DNA from: Acidimicrobiaceae bacterium
Lineage (GTDB): Bacteria > Actinomycetota > Acidimicrobiia > Acidimicrobiales > RAAP-2
Assembly: GCA_027315045.1 (NCBI GenBank)
Contig: DAHUZS010000103.1
Span: 1 to 38,204, forward strand
DNA length: 38,204 bases
Direction: 5' to 3'
The notes under the pieces were generated by a model, which saw only the letters and a program-made list of their open reading frames with translations, searched no databases and was not told the DNA's origin. The first letter of the stretch is position 1; each line of letters opens with the position of its first letter. Below, piece after piece: positions 14,966 to 25,171 of the stretch. A program made the translations under genes and the position numbers.

Positions 14966-16201
14966 CTAGCGGGCCGGCATTCCCAGTGGTCGGATGGCCG
15001 TTGCCTTGGGGACGTCGCGAAACGGGAGATCGTGGTCGGTCGAGATGTCCTTCGGGAGCCCGAGGATGCGCTCGGCGATGATGTTGCGCTGGATCTGGTC
15101 CGAGCCGCCGCCGATCGAGTTCATGAACGCCATCATCAAGGAGTAGTTGGCCGCGTGGGCGTCGGGAACGTGTTTGCCGTAGAGGGTGCCGGTCATCCCG
15201 AGCAGCCGGTCGGCCACCCCGGCGGAATCGTGGAGCAACCTCGACATGGCCAGCTTCCCGAGTGAGGCGGCGGGAGAGAAGCCCCCCTGTCTCGTGATCT
15301 CGGCCGCCCGACGGGCGTTCCAGCCGATGACCGTCCGCAGGATGAAGAGCTCAACCATGGCCTGACGTAGGAGCGGGTCGTGGATCTTGCCCACCCGCTC
15401 GGCCAACTCGAACAGGTCGATCGACCCCCCGACCGGGAGGCGGCGGTCGTCCCGGCTGCGGGTGCCGGTGGACCCCATGACCAGGCGCTCGAAGCCCAGC
15501 GCAGTGCGGAGCACCCGCCAGCCGTCGTTCACGTCGCCGACCACGTGGTGCACGGGCATCCTGGCGTCGGTCAGGAATACCTCGTTGAACTGGGCATCAC
15601 CGGTCATCTGCTTGAGTGGCCGGACCTCCACGCCGGGCTGGTGCATCGGCAGGATGAAGTAGCTGATGCCTTGGTGCTTCGGCTGGTCCCAGTCGGTCCT
15701 GGCGATCAGCAGGCCGAAGTCGGCGTGCTGGGCCACCGTGGTCCAGACCTTCTGGCCGTTCACCACCCACTCGTCGCCGTCGCGCTCGGCCCGGGTCTGG
15801 ATCGAGGCCAGGTCCGAGCCCGCTCCGGGCTCGGAATAGAGGAGGCAGGCCCGCTCGTCGCCCATGAGGATCGGGCGGAGCAGCTCCTTTTTGAGCCGGT
15901 CGCTCCCGTGCGCGATGAGCACGTTCGCCCCGATCTGCAGCTCGATCTGACCGGCGCCGGGGACGACGTCGAGGGCCCCGAAGGGGGCCTGGACCGCGGC
16001 GAACTCGGCGGCCACGACCGCCGATCCGTCCTTGTCCAGGCCGCGCCCGTACCAGCCGGCCGGCCAGCTGGGATAGGCCCAACCGGCGTCGACGACCAGG
16101 CCTCGCCACTCCCGAGTGTCTCGCTTCGGGTCCCAGTGCTCGGCCAACCAGGAACGGACCTCGGCGCGAACTGCCTCCACCCCAAGAGGTTGCGTGCTCA
16201 T
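14966..16201 (-). CDS. Acyl-CoA dehydrogenase
   Basis: The 411-aa flavoprotein has the ACAD signatures [17 protein letters not shown] and [14 protein letters not shown], then [20 protein letters not shown]. The C-terminal motif is [25 protein letters not shown]. It should oxidise an acyl-CoA with FAD and pass electrons to ETF. Its subfamily has an N-terminal WLAEHWD and [12 protein letters not shown] segment and is close to the second ACAD in this window at 26232. The ATG at 16201 follows GAGGAG by 6 nt, with a TAGAGT -10 candidate at 16235-16230 (minus). It is monocistronic and divergent from lepA. Confidence 0.92.
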   Translation of the reverse strand: MSTQPLGVEAVRAEVRSWLAEHWDPKRDTREWRGLVVDAGWAYPSWPAGWYGRGLDKDGSAVVAAEFAAVQAPFGALDVVPGAGQIELQIGANVLIAHGSDRLKKELLRPILMGDERACLLYSEPGAGSDLASIQTRAERDGDEWVVNGQKVWTTVAQHADFGLLIARTDWDQPKHQGISYFILPMHQPGVEVRPLKQMTGDAQFNEVFLTDARMPVHHVVGDVNDGWRVLRTALGFERLVMGSTGTRSRDDRRLPVGGSIDLFELAERVGKIHDPLLRQAMVELFILRTVIGWNARRAAEITRQGGFSPAASLGKLAMSRLLHDSAGVADRLLGMTGTLYGKHVPDAHAANYSLMMAFMNSIGGGSDQIQRNIIAERILGLPKDISTDHDLPFRDVPKATAIRPLGMPAR

Positions 16202-16510
16202 GTCGGCTCCTCGTTCCCCCCAGCAGCCGACTCTACCGAGCCTCCCTGCCCAGCACGAGGCCGAGGCGGGCGTCACCGCCGGTTGATCTGCCCGAACGGG
16301 TCCCGGTCGGTGCGGCGGGGTCGTCGCCCACGTCCAAAGATGGGTCGGGAATGCCGGCGGGACCCCTCGGTCCGGGGCCGGTCACCCACCCAGGGTGGAC
16401 GCTCGCCGCCCTTTCGGTGGCCCGACCGCTGTCTCATGCCGGTGCCGCGTCCATCTTGACCGGGGGCGAAGTGCCTGGTCCGCGCACCATCTCGATACGA
16501 TGAGAGGACC
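16202..16510. other. Divergent intergenic region, acyl-CoA dehydrogenase and lepA
   Basis: The 309-bp region has no recognisable gene. It holds the -10 candidate of the minus-strand gene (TAGAGT, 16235-16230) and TACGAT at 16496-16501, 9 nt before the lepA GTG. The rest shows nothing I can name. Confidence 0.45.
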
Positions 16511-18322
<1,812 letters not shown>

Positions 18323-18370
18323 GCGTCGAGGGGCGTTCTGAGCTGGGACCGAGCGCACCGTCGAGGGAAA

Positions 18371-18397
18371 CTGGCAGTCGGTAGAATCAAGTGCCAG
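18371..18397 (+). promoter_or_regulatory. CIRCE-like HrcA operator over the hrcA -10 box
   Basis: The inverted repeat CTGGCAGTC-N9-AAGTGCCAG matches the CIRCE layout TTAGCACTC-N9-GAGTGCTAA at 6 of 9 bases in each arm, with the exact 9-nt spacer. The -10 candidate TAGAAT (18382-18387) lies in the spacer. HrcA bound here would block its own promoter. Match and spacing are seen; function is inferred from the HrcA family. Confidence 0.7.
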
Positions 18398-18402
18398 TTC
18401 TG

Positions 18403-19494
18403 ATGTCGACCAAGACCCCTGGTTCCAAGGCCCCCGGAGGGCCAGCAGCTCGCGAGCTCGACCCCCGCCGCGCCGCCATCCTGGAGGCGGTGGTGACCGA
18501 GTACGTGGGGACGGCCACGCCGGTCGGGTCCGCGTACGTCGCCCGGACCCCGGGGGTGAACGTGTCCTCGGCCACCGTCCGGTCCGACATGGTGGCCCTC
18601 GAGCGCGACGGGTACCTGGTGCAGCCGCACACGAGTGCGGGACGGATCCCGACTGACAAGGGCTACCGGTTCTTCGTCGACCACCTAGCTCCGGCGGGGA
18701 TCCTCGGCACCCCCCAGCGCCAGCGCGTGAAGCGGTTCTTCGACCGGGTCCACGGCGAGATGGAGGACATGCTCGAACGGGCCTCCACGCTGCTCTCCGA
18801 ACTCACGCCGTACGCGGCGGTGGTGGTGAGCCCTTCGCACGGGTCGGCCACCGTCCGCTCGGTGCAGCTGGTCTCCCTGGCGCCCCGATTGGTCCTCTTG
18901 GTGGTGGTCCTCTCCGACGGGGCGGTCGAGAAGCGGACCCTCGAGCTCGACGAGGGGCTGAGCGAGGAGGAGCTCGGCCGCCTGAGCACCCGCCTGGTCC
19001 AGGGCCTCGTGGGCTGCGACCTCGATGGCGCAGCCGAGCTGGTCCCCGACGCCGGCGGGGCGAGCTCCACCTTCTTGGAATCGGTGGGTCGAGCGTTGCA
19101 CGAGATCGCCCGGGCCGAGGAGAGCGATCAGGTGTACCTCGGCGGGCCGTCCCGCCTGGCCGAGGCGTTCGACGCCGTAGAGACGGTGCGCTCGGTGCTG
19201 AGCATCCTGGAGCAGCAGCTGGTCGTGGTGACGCTGCTGCGTGACGTGCTCGACCGAGGTCTCTCTGTTGCCATCGGCACCGAGCACGGCTTCGAGCCGC
19301 TGGCCTCTTGTGCCGTGGTGGTGGCACCGGTGTCGGTCGGCGACAACGAGACCGGCGCGGTGGGGTTGCTCGGACCGACCCGGATGAACTATCCCCAGGC
19401 GCTGGCCGCGGCACACGTGGTGAGCTCGGAGCTGAGCGAACGGATGAACGATGCCTTCGGGCACCACCGAGGGGGCGACCGTGGCGGCCATTGA
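18403..19494 (+). CDS. hrcA: Heat-inducible transcription repressor HrcA
   Basis: HrcA represses chaperone genes by binding CIRCE sites. The protein has the N-terminal winged helix (LDPRRAAILEAVVTEYVGTA, then ATVRSDMVALERDGYLVQPH and SAGRIPTDKGYRFFVD) and the C-terminal GAF-like HrcA domain ending in VGLLGPTRMNYPQALAAAHV. I chose ATG 18403 (363 aa). A GTG at 18391 in the same frame lies inside the operator arm and only 3 nt past the -10, so it is probably not in the mRNA. Its last 14 nt overlap dnaJ, forming an hrcA-dnaJ heat-shock operon. Confidence 0.93.
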   Translation: MSTKTPGSKAPGGPAARELDPRRAAILEAVVTEYVGTATPVGSAYVARTPGVNVSSATVRSDMVALERDGYLVQPHTSAGRIPTDKGYRFFVDHLAPAGILGTPQRQRVKRFFDRVHGEMEDMLERASTLLSELTPYAAVVVSPSHGSATVRSVQLVSLAPRLVLLVVVLSDGAVEKRTLELDEGLSEEELGRLSTRLVQGLVGCDLDGAAELVPDAGGASSTFLESVGRALHEIARAEESDQVYLGGPSRLAEAFDAVETVRSVLSILEQQLVVVTLLRDVLDRGLSVAIGTEHGFEPLASCAVVVAPVSVGDNETGAVGLLGPTRMNYPQALAAAHVVSSELSERMNDAFGHHRGGDRGGH

Positions 19495-20608
19495 CGGACT
19501 GGACCTCTACGGGCTCCTCGGCGTGGCCCCCGATGCCACCGACGACGAGATCAAGCGGGCCTACCGGCGAAAGGCGCGTGAGCTGCACCCGGACGCCAAC
19601 GGCGGTGACGCGACGGCCGAGGCCCGGTTCAAGGAGGTGAGCCTGGCCTACGAGGTCCTCCGCGACCCCGAACGCCGGGCCCGCTACGACCGTTACGGGC
19701 CCGGCGGGGTGTTCGGCCAGGGTCCGGGGGGCCCGACGTTCGACTTCGAGGCCGGCCTGAGCGACATCTTCGAGGCCTTCTTCGGGTCCATGGGGGCGCG
19801 GCCCTCCCGTCGGGGGCCCATGCCCGGCGCCGACGCCGAGGTGGGGCTGCGGCTCGACTTTGCCGAGGCGGTCTTCGGGGTGGAGAAGGAGCTGAGCGTG
19901 CGGCTCCCGGTCCGCTGCGACGCCTGCGAAGGCTCGGGGGCGGAGCCGGGCACCCAGCCGGTGCCCTGCCCGGACTGCCAGGGGGCCGGGGAGATCCGGC
20001 GGGTCCGTCAGTCCCTGCTCGGCCAGGTGGTCACGTCGGTCGCCTGTGGCCGGTGCCAGGGCCTGGGCGAGCTCACCCCCAACCCATGCCGGGGCTGCGG
20101 CGGCGAGGGCCGGCGGATGGAGCAGCGCACGCTCACGGTCGAGGTGCCGGGCGGGGTGGAGGACGGCGCCACCCTGCGGCTGGCCGGACGGGGACCGGCC
20201 GGTCCGCGTGGCGGACCCAGCGGCTCGTTGTTCGTCCAGCTCCAGGTGAGCGCGGACGAGCGGTTCCAGCGGACCGGCGACGACCTGCACGCCTCGTTCC
20301 ACGTGTCCATGGCCCAGGCCGCCCTGGGGACCAAGGTGACCGTCGACACCCTGGATGAGCCGACCGAGGTGACCATCGAGTCGGGGACCCAGAGCGGCAG
20401 CATCGTGAGGCTGAAGGGGCTCGGGGTCCCGCACCTGCGCGGGCGGGGGCGGGGCGACCTCTACGTCCACGTGGCCGTGGACACGCCGACCGGGCTCACC
20501 CACCGGCAACGCGAGCTGCTCGCGCAGCTGGCCGCCGAACGGGGCGAGGAGCTCGCCCGCGACGAGGGCGACGGCGTGTTCTCCAAGATCAAGTCGGTCT
20601 TCTCCTGA
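19481..20608 (+). CDS. dnaJ: Molecular chaperone DnaJ
   Basis: DnaJ stimulates DnaK ATPase and delivers unfolded clients. The protein has a J domain (DLYGLLGVAPDATDDEIKRA; HPD within ELHPDANGG), a short G/F-rich stretch, and four zinc motifs (CDACEGSG, CPDCQGAG, CGRCQGLG, CRGCGGEG), followed by the C-terminal substrate domains. The GTG at 19481 follows GAGGGGG by 5 nt; an upstream ATG at 19451 would read further into hrcA. It has 375 aa. It is the actinobacterial hrcA-linked DnaJ (DnaJ2 type). Confidence 0.95.
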   Translation: MAAIDGLDLYGLLGVAPDATDDEIKRAYRRKARELHPDANGGDATAEARFKEVSLAYEVLRDPERRARYDRYGPGGVFGQGPGGPTFDFEAGLSDIFEAFFGSMGARPSRRGPMPGADAEVGLRLDFAEAVFGVEKELSVRLPVRCDACEGSGAEPGTQPVPCPDCQGAGEIRRVRQSLLGQVVTSVACGRCQGLGELTPNPCRGCGGEGRRMEQRTLTVEVPGGVEDGATLRLAGRGPAGPRGGPSGSLFVQLQVSADERFQRTGDDLHASFHVSMAQAALGTKVTVDTLDEPTEVTIESGTQSGSIVRLKGLGVPHLRGRGRGDLYVHVAVDTPTGLTHRQRELLAQLAAERGEELARDEGDGVFSKIKSVFS

Positions 20609-20640
20609 GTCCACATGACGGTGGCTGTCACCGCCGCGGA

Positions 20641-20998
20641 ATGAAATGCTTACTGGCGGGAGCCGAGCGCGGTCGCCGAGTCTTGGCTTGTCGCCATGAG
20701 CACGTCCTGAATTTGGCGCAGTGAACTGCTACTTCTCGGCTCGATACGCCCGGATCGCCCGACGCCGGGGTCCCAACAACGCCGCCGTCGCCGTGGCCAA
20801 CTCGCTGGACAAGGTGCTCTGGCCGGTGTGCAGCACCGGCACCTTCTCCGAGGATCTGAGAGCCGACTCCTTCGAGCGCCGTGACGACCCCACCCGGCAG
20901 GCGGCTCGCCTTCAGCGCCGTTTCGAGACGCTCGGCTATTCGGTCACGAGCGCCGAGAAGCCTGCATAGGCGAGAGAGCGCGCTCAATGGCATTTCAT
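20641..20998 (+). mobile_element. IS110-family remnant between dnaJ and rsmE
   Basis: Codons 20721-20969 read YFSARYARIARRRGPNNAA, VANSLDKVLWPVCSTG, then FERRD and LQRRFETLGYSVT. This is the typical C-terminal tail of IS110-type transposases (A-R-R-x-G, then a D-Y/S-F-x-R-R motif and the final L-E-x-L-G-Y-x-V-T). Everything upstream of that tail is lost; an in-frame stop lies at 20697. A perfect 9-bp inverted repeat flanks the relic: ATGAAATGC (20641-20649) and GCATTTCAT (20990-20998). The right copy overlaps codons 2-4 of rsmE. IS110 elements normally lack long terminal repeats, so the repeats may be unrelated. Confidence 0.6.
20721..20969 (+). pseudogene. C-terminal fragment of IS110-type transposase
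   Basis: About 82 codons remain, opening with GTG and ending in TAG. The DEDD catalytic domain and most of the serine-containing domain are absent, so it cannot be an active transposase. It stays free of stops, which may be by chance at this length and GC content. Confidence 0.6.
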
Positions 20999-21730
20999 CC
21001 CAGCGGGCGGCGGGTCGACAAGCCGCGGGCGGCGGCCCAGGTGTTCGTGGCCGACCCGGGCGCACCCGAGCTGGATGTGGCGGACCGGCACCATCTCCTC
21101 GGGGTGCTCCGGCTCCGACCCGGTGAGATCGTCGTGGCCTGCGACGGTCGGGGCTGGGCCACCAGGTGTCGGTTCACCGGGTCCGGTGCGCTGCTCGAGC
21201 CCGAGGCCGAGCCGGTCTTCACCAAACGCCCGGTTCCCGAGATCACGGTCGGGTTCGCCCCGGGCAAGGGGGACCGGCCCGAGTGGGTGGTCCAGAAGCT
21301 GACCGAGCTCGGTGTCGATCGGATCGTCCCCCTCGCCACCGACCGATCGGTCGTGGTGTGGCGGGACGAGCGGGCCGAGAAGGCGGCCGCGCGCCTGCGC
21401 CGGGTGGCTCGGGAGGCCGCCGCCCAGAGCCGCCGGAGCTGGCTGCCCGAGGTCTGCGACCCCACCACCCTCGGGGCGTTCGTGGGCGACCACGAAGCCG
21501 CCGTCCCGGTGGCCCTGGCCGACCGGGACGGCGAGCCGCCGTCGCTCGGCCTCCGGGCGGTGGCGGTGGGTCCCGAGGGCGGTTGGAGCGAGACCGAGCG
21601 GGCCCTCGGCCTGCGACAGGTGACCCTCGCCGAGGCCACGCTGCGGAGCGAGACCGCCGCCGTCGCGCTCGGCGCACTACTCGGCGCCCTGCGGGCCGGC
21701 TTGGTCGCCGCGGCCGAGGGTCCTTCGTGA
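20987..21730 (+). CDS. rsmE: 16S rRNA m3U1498 methyltransferase RsmE
   Basis: RsmE methylates U1498 of 16S rRNA with SAM. The 247-aa protein has the PUA-like N-terminal part (DRHHLLGVLRLRPGEIVVACDGRG) and the SPOUT knot (VGPEGGWSETE and TLRSETAAVALGALLGALRA). The family core begins at QVFVADP, 18 residues after the ATG at 20987. That first stretch overlaps the right inverted repeat of the IS110 relic, so the native start may have been displaced; an in-frame GTG about 18 codons on is an alternative. GAGAGAG lies about 10 nt upstream. Confidence 0.92.
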   Translation: MAFHPSGRRVDKPRAAAQVFVADPGAPELDVADRHHLLGVLRLRPGEIVVACDGRGWATRCRFTGSGALLEPEAEPVFTKRPVPEITVGFAPGKGDRPEWVVQKLTELGVDRIVPLATDRSVVVWRDERAEKAAARLRRVAREAAAQSRRSWLPEVCDPTTLGAFVGDHEAAVPVALADRDGEPPSLGLRAVAVGPEGGWSETERALGLRQVTLAEATLRSETAAVALGALLGALRAGLVAAAEGPS

Positions 21731-21751
21731 CCGCTGCACAGCGCGGTCTCG

Positions 21752-21782
21752 TAGGCTGGAGCCGGATGGAGGGGCGGAGCTG
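21752..21782 (+). promoter_or_regulatory. Internal promoter candidate before the HTH gene
   Basis: TAGGCT at 21752-21757 is a -10-like box. A start of transcription about 8 nt later gives a 17-nt leader containing GGAGGGGCGGAG before ATG 21783. The leader also contains a five-codon frame (ATG 21766) whose TGA overlaps that ATG, possibly chance. Confidence 0.4.
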
Positions 21783-22016
21783 ATGCCCGAGAGTGTCCGG
21801 TGGCTGAGCACGAAGGAGGCCTCGGACCGCCTCGGGGTGACGCTGCGCAGCCTCTACCGGTTCATCGACGAGGGCGCGCTCGACGCCTACCGGTTCGGTC
21901 GGGTGATCCGGCTGCGCGAACGAGACCTCGAGCGTTTCATCGAGTCCCGGCGTATCGAGCCGGGGACCCTCGAGCATCTCTACCCGGCGCGCAAGGGGGC
22001 GCCCCAGCATGGATGA
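21783..22016 (+). CDS. BldC/excisionase-like helix-turn-helix protein
   Basis: The 77-aa protein is a single winged helix-turn-helix of the MerR/excisionase type: WLSTKEASDRLGVTLRSLYR, then FIDEGALDAYRFGRVIRLRE. BldC and phage excisionases share this fold. Its place in a housekeeping operon argues against a phage role. It overlaps the HIT gene by 8 nt, so the two are translationally coupled. Confidence 0.85.
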   Translation: MPESVRWLSTKEASDRLGVTLRSLYRFIDEGALDAYRFGRVIRLRERDLERFIESRRIEPGTLEHLYPARKGAPQHG

Positions 22017-22359
22017 CTGCCTGTTCTGTGGGATCGTGGCCCGGCGGGTGCCGGCGGAGATTGTGCACGAGACCGAACGCACCGTCGCGTTCCGGGACAT
22101 CGCGCCTGCGGCGCCGGTGCACGTCCTCGTCGTGCCGAGAGTGCACGTGACCAGCGCCTCCACCGTCGGTCACGAGCACGCCGAGGACCTGGCCGCCATG
22201 GTGGTGGCAGCCCGCGAGGTCGCCGAGGCCGAGGGGATCGGGAGCGAGGAGCGCGGCTACCGGCTGGTCTTCAACGTGGGCCGGGACAGCGCCAACTCAG
22301 TGCCGCACCTGCACCTGCACGTCATCGGGGGACGCCCGATGTCCTGGCCCCCGGGGTGA
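22009..22359 (+). CDS. HIT-family protein
   Basis: The 116-aa protein is a histidine-triad nucleotide hydrolase or transferase. It starts CLFCGIVARRVPAEIVHE and ends with the triad motif HLHLHVIGGR. HINT-type enzymes hydrolyse AMP-lysine and similar AMP adducts; the substrate here is not known. The end overlaps phoH by GTGA. Confidence 0.93.
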   Translation: MDDCLFCGIVARRVPAEIVHETERTVAFRDIAPAAPVHVLVVPRVHVTSASTVGHEHAEDLAAMVVAAREVAEAEGIGSEERGYRLVFNVGRDSANSVPHLHLHVIGGRPMSWPPG

Positions 22360-23378
22360 GCGCGACCGGTCGCCCGGGAGGCGGGCCACTCGAGGAACCC
22401 CTCCTCGAGCTCGACGGCACCCAGGCCGAGCTGCTGGTCAGCCACAACCATCTAATGCCGGGGCTGCTCGGCACCCGCGACGAGCTCCTGCGGGTGGTCG
22501 AGTCGGGGTTCCCCGACACGAAGATCACCGTCCAGGGGAACCGGATCCTGGCCGACGGTGCCGAAGCGTCCCGGGTGGTGCGCCTCTTCGACGAGCTGGT
22601 CCGAGTGCTCCAGTCCGGGCAGGGCCTCGACGGGGCCAAGGTGGCGCGCCCCATCGACAGGGTGCGCGAGGACCTCTCGCCCTCCGAGGTGCTGAACGCC
22701 GAGGTGCTGCGATCGGCCAAGGGGAGGACCATCCGGCCTCGTTCGGCCGGCCAGAAGCGCTACGTCGACGCCATCGGCGCCAACGTGGTGACCGTCGGCA
22801 TCGGCCCCGCCGGCACCGGGAAGTCCTACCTCGCCGTCGCCTTGGCCGTGCAGGCCCTCCAGTCGCGCCAGGTGAAGCGGATCATCCTGACCCGACCGGC
22901 CGTCGAGGCCGGCGAGCGGCTGGGCTTTTTGCCGGGCGACCTCATGGCCAAGGTCGATCCGTACCTGCGTCCCCTCTACGACGCCCTCTACGACCTGCTC
23001 GACCCAGAGGGGGCCCAGCGGTTGCTGGACCGGGGCACCGTCGAGGTGGCGCCGCTGGCCTTCATGCGTGGCCGCACCCTCAACTCGTCGTTCATCATCC
23101 TCGACGAGGCCCAGAACACGACCCCCGAGCAGATGAAGATGTTCCTCACCCGCATCGGCTTCGGATCCAAGTGCGTGGTGACCGGGGATGTCACCCAGAT
23201 CGACGTGCCGGGGGGACGCTCGGGCCTGGTCGGCCTGGAACAGGTGCTGGGCTCGGTCGAGCACGTGGCCTTCGTGCACCTCAGCCGACGCGACGTGGTG
23301 CGGCACAAGATCGTGGCCGACATCATCGATGCCTACGAGCACGCCGAGCGCTCGGCGCACCCCGGCGATGGCCGTTGA
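22356..23378 (+). CDS. phoH: PhoH-family ATPase
   Basis: The 340-aa protein has a Walker A motif GIGPAGTGKSYLA, TRPAVEAGERLGFLPGD, and Walker B IILDEAQNTTPEQMK, typical of the PhoH/YbeZ family. In E. coli YbeZ works with the endoribonuclease YbeY, and the genes are adjacent here as well (overlap 11 nt). An N-terminal KH-like region precedes the ATPase. The GTG start overlaps the HIT stop by 4 nt. Confidence 0.93.
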   Translation: MSATGRPGGGPLEEPLLELDGTQAELLVSHNHLMPGLLGTRDELLRVVESGFPDTKITVQGNRILADGAEASRVVRLFDELVRVLQSGQGLDGAKVARPIDRVREDLSPSEVLNAEVLRSAKGRTIRPRSAGQKRYVDAIGANVVTVGIGPAGTGKSYLAVALAVQALQSRQVKRIILTRPAVEAGERLGFLPGDLMAKVDPYLRPLYDALYDLLDPEGAQRLLDRGTVEVAPLAFMRGRTLNSSFIILDEAQNTTPEQMKMFLTRIGFGSKCVVTGDVTQIDVPGGRSGLVGLEQVLGSVEHVAFVHLSRRDVVRHKIVADIIDAYEHAERSAHPGDGR

Positions 23379-23868
23379 CGTCTTCGTCGCCGACGAGCAG
23401 GCGGCGGCCCCGGTCGAGCTCGAGCGCTGGGCCGCGCTCGCCCGAGCCGTGCTCGAGTCCCGGGGCATCCGGGGCGACGCCGAGGTCTCGCTGCTCTTCG
23501 TCGACGAGGGCGCCATCGCTGCCTTGAACGAGCGCTTCTTGGCCCGTTCGGGACCGACCGACGTCCTGGCTTTCCCGGTCGAGGACGACCCGGTCACCTC
23601 CGGCCGGTTCCCCGACGTGGGGGGGACCGGCCCCGGGAGCGAGGTCGAGGACGAGCCGCCGCTTCTGCTTGGCGACGTCGTGGTCTGCCCGGCCGTCGCC
23701 GAGCGCAACGCCAAGGAGCGTTCGGTCCCCTACGACGACGAGATCGCGCTCCTGGTCGTCCACGGACTACTGCACCTGCTCGGGATGGACCACGAGGCCG
23801 AGGCCGAGGCCGAGGCCATGGAGGCGCTGGAGCGCCAGCTCCTCGACGCCTTCCACCGATCCCCGTGA
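23368..23868 (+). CDS. ybeY: Endoribonuclease YbeY (rRNA maturation)
   Basis: YbeY is a zinc-dependent RNase for 16S rRNA 3'-end maturation and ribosome quality control. The 166-aa protein has the metal motif HGLLHLLGMDH (H-x3-H-x5-H) and RSGPTDVLAFPVEDD. An insert around residues 70-90 (PDVGGTGPGSEVEDEPP) is longer than usual. The Glu/Ala-rich EAEAEAEA stretch follows the metal site. It overlaps phoH by 11 nt and the next gene by 4 nt. Confidence 0.95.
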   Translation: MAVDVFVADEQAAAPVELERWAALARAVLESRGIRGDAEVSLLFVDEGAIAALNERFLARSGPTDVLAFPVEDDPVTSGRFPDVGGTGPGSEVEDEPPLLLGDVVVCPAVAERNAKERSVPYDDEIALLVVHGLLHLLGMDHEAEAEAEAMEALERQLLDAFHRSP

Positions 23869-25169
23869 TTCTCGCCGTCAGCGGGTGGCATCCCGCCGAC
23901 GCCGCCCTGTTGGCGGTGATCGTGGTCCTGCTCGTCGGCTCGGGCGTGCTCGCGCTGGCCGAGACCAGCCTGGTGCGCACGAGCCGGGTGAAGGCCAGGG
24001 CCCTGGTCGACCAGCACCGCCGGGGCGCGCGCCCGCTCGCCCGGCTGGTCGAGCGGCCGGAGCGGTTCTTGAACCCGGTCCTGCTCCTCGTGCTCGTCTG
24101 TCAGCTGGTCTCGGCAACCCTGGTCGGCGTGCTGGCCGAGCAGTGGTTCGGGCCGATCGGGGTGGTGGTGGGCACCGTCTTCGAGGTGGTGATCATCTTC
24201 GTTGTGTTCGAGGCAGTTCCCAAGAACTGGGCGGTGCACAACCCCGAGTCGGCCGCCCTGTTCAGTGCGCCACTGGTGGCCGCCCTGGTCCGGTTCCCGC
24301 CGGTCCGGGCCGCTTCGCGGCTGCTCATCGGCCTGGCCAACCTCCTGATCGGCCGGCGGGGGACCGAGCCCCCCCAGAAGCTGACCGAGTCCGAGCTGTT
24401 GGCCATGGCCGACGTGGCCCACGCCGAGGAGGTCATCGAGACCGAGGAGCGCGCCTTCATCCACTCGGTCATCGACTTCGGCGACACGGTGGTGCGCGAG
24501 GTCATGGTGCCCCGCCCCGACATGGTCACCGCCGACGCCCAGATGACGGTGTCCGACGCGCTGCGCGACGCCCTGGCCGCCGGCTACAGCCGCCTGCCGG
24601 TGTCCCGGGAGAACATCGACGACGTCGTCGGTATCGCCTATGCCAAGGACCTCATGCGGGTCGAGCGCGCCGGGCGGGGCGCCGCCCCCCTGGGCGAACA
24701 CCTCCGACCGGCCCACTTCGTCCCGGAGCAGAAGCGGGTGGCGTCGATGCTGAAGGAGATGCAGGACAAGAAGTTCCACCTGGCGATGGTGGTCGACGAG
24801 TACGGCGGCACCGTCGGACTCGTCACCTTGGAGGACCTCATCGAGGAGCTGGTCGGCGAGATCGTCGACGAGTACGACGTGGAGGAGCCGCCGGTCGAGC
24901 GCTTGGAGGACGGCGGCGTGGTGGTGGCCGGCCGCATGCCCATCGACGACGCCGTCGACCTCCTCGGGGCGCCGCTGCCCGAAGGGGGATGGGACAGCGT
25001 CGGGGGCCTCCTCCTCGACGTGGCCGGCCGGGTCCCGAGCCAGGGTGAGTCGGTCGCCGTCAACGGGTTCCGGCTGGTGGCCGAACGGGTGCAGGGGCGG
25101 CGGATCGCCCGAGTCAGGATCGAACCGGTCGCCGGCGCCGAACCGGCCGGGGACCGGGGCGCGGACTGA
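23865..25169 (+). CDS. CNNM/CBS-domain transporter-like protein (CorC/HlyC family)
   Basis: The 434-aa protein has an N-terminal DUF21 membrane domain with several hydrophobic spans in residues 10-190 (for example AALLAVIVVLLVGSGVLALA and LNPVLLLVLVCQLVSATLVG). A CBS pair follows (VREVMVPRPDMVTADAQMTV; VVDEYGGTVGLVTLEDLIEE) and then a CorC_HlyC domain from about residue 340. The family is implicated in magnesium or cobalt export. The usual position before era is kept. The GTG start overlaps ybeY by GTGA. Confidence 0.92.
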   Translation: MILAVSGWHPADAALLAVIVVLLVGSGVLALAETSLVRTSRVKARALVDQHRRGARPLARLVERPERFLNPVLLLVLVCQLVSATLVGVLAEQWFGPIGVVVGTVFEVVIIFVVFEAVPKNWAVHNPESAALFSAPLVAALVRFPPVRAASRLLIGLANLLIGRRGTEPPQKLTESELLAMADVAHAEEVIETEERAFIHSVIDFGDTVVREVMVPRPDMVTADAQMTVSDALRDALAAGYSRLPVSRENIDDVVGIAYAKDLMRVERAGRGAAPLGEHLRPAHFVPEQKRVASMLKEMQDKKFHLAMVVDEYGGTVGLVTLEDLIEELVGEIVDEYDVEEPPVERLEDGGVVVAGRMPIDDAVDLLGAPLPEGGWDSVGGLLLDVAGRVPSQGESVAVNGFRLVAERVQGRRIARVRIEPVAGAEPAGDRGAD

Positions 25170-25171
25170 GC

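Noticed and set aside
18391-18402. GTG 18391 as hrcA start
   Set aside because: It lies within the CIRCE-like arm and only 3 nt past the -10 box, so it is unlikely to be transcribed.
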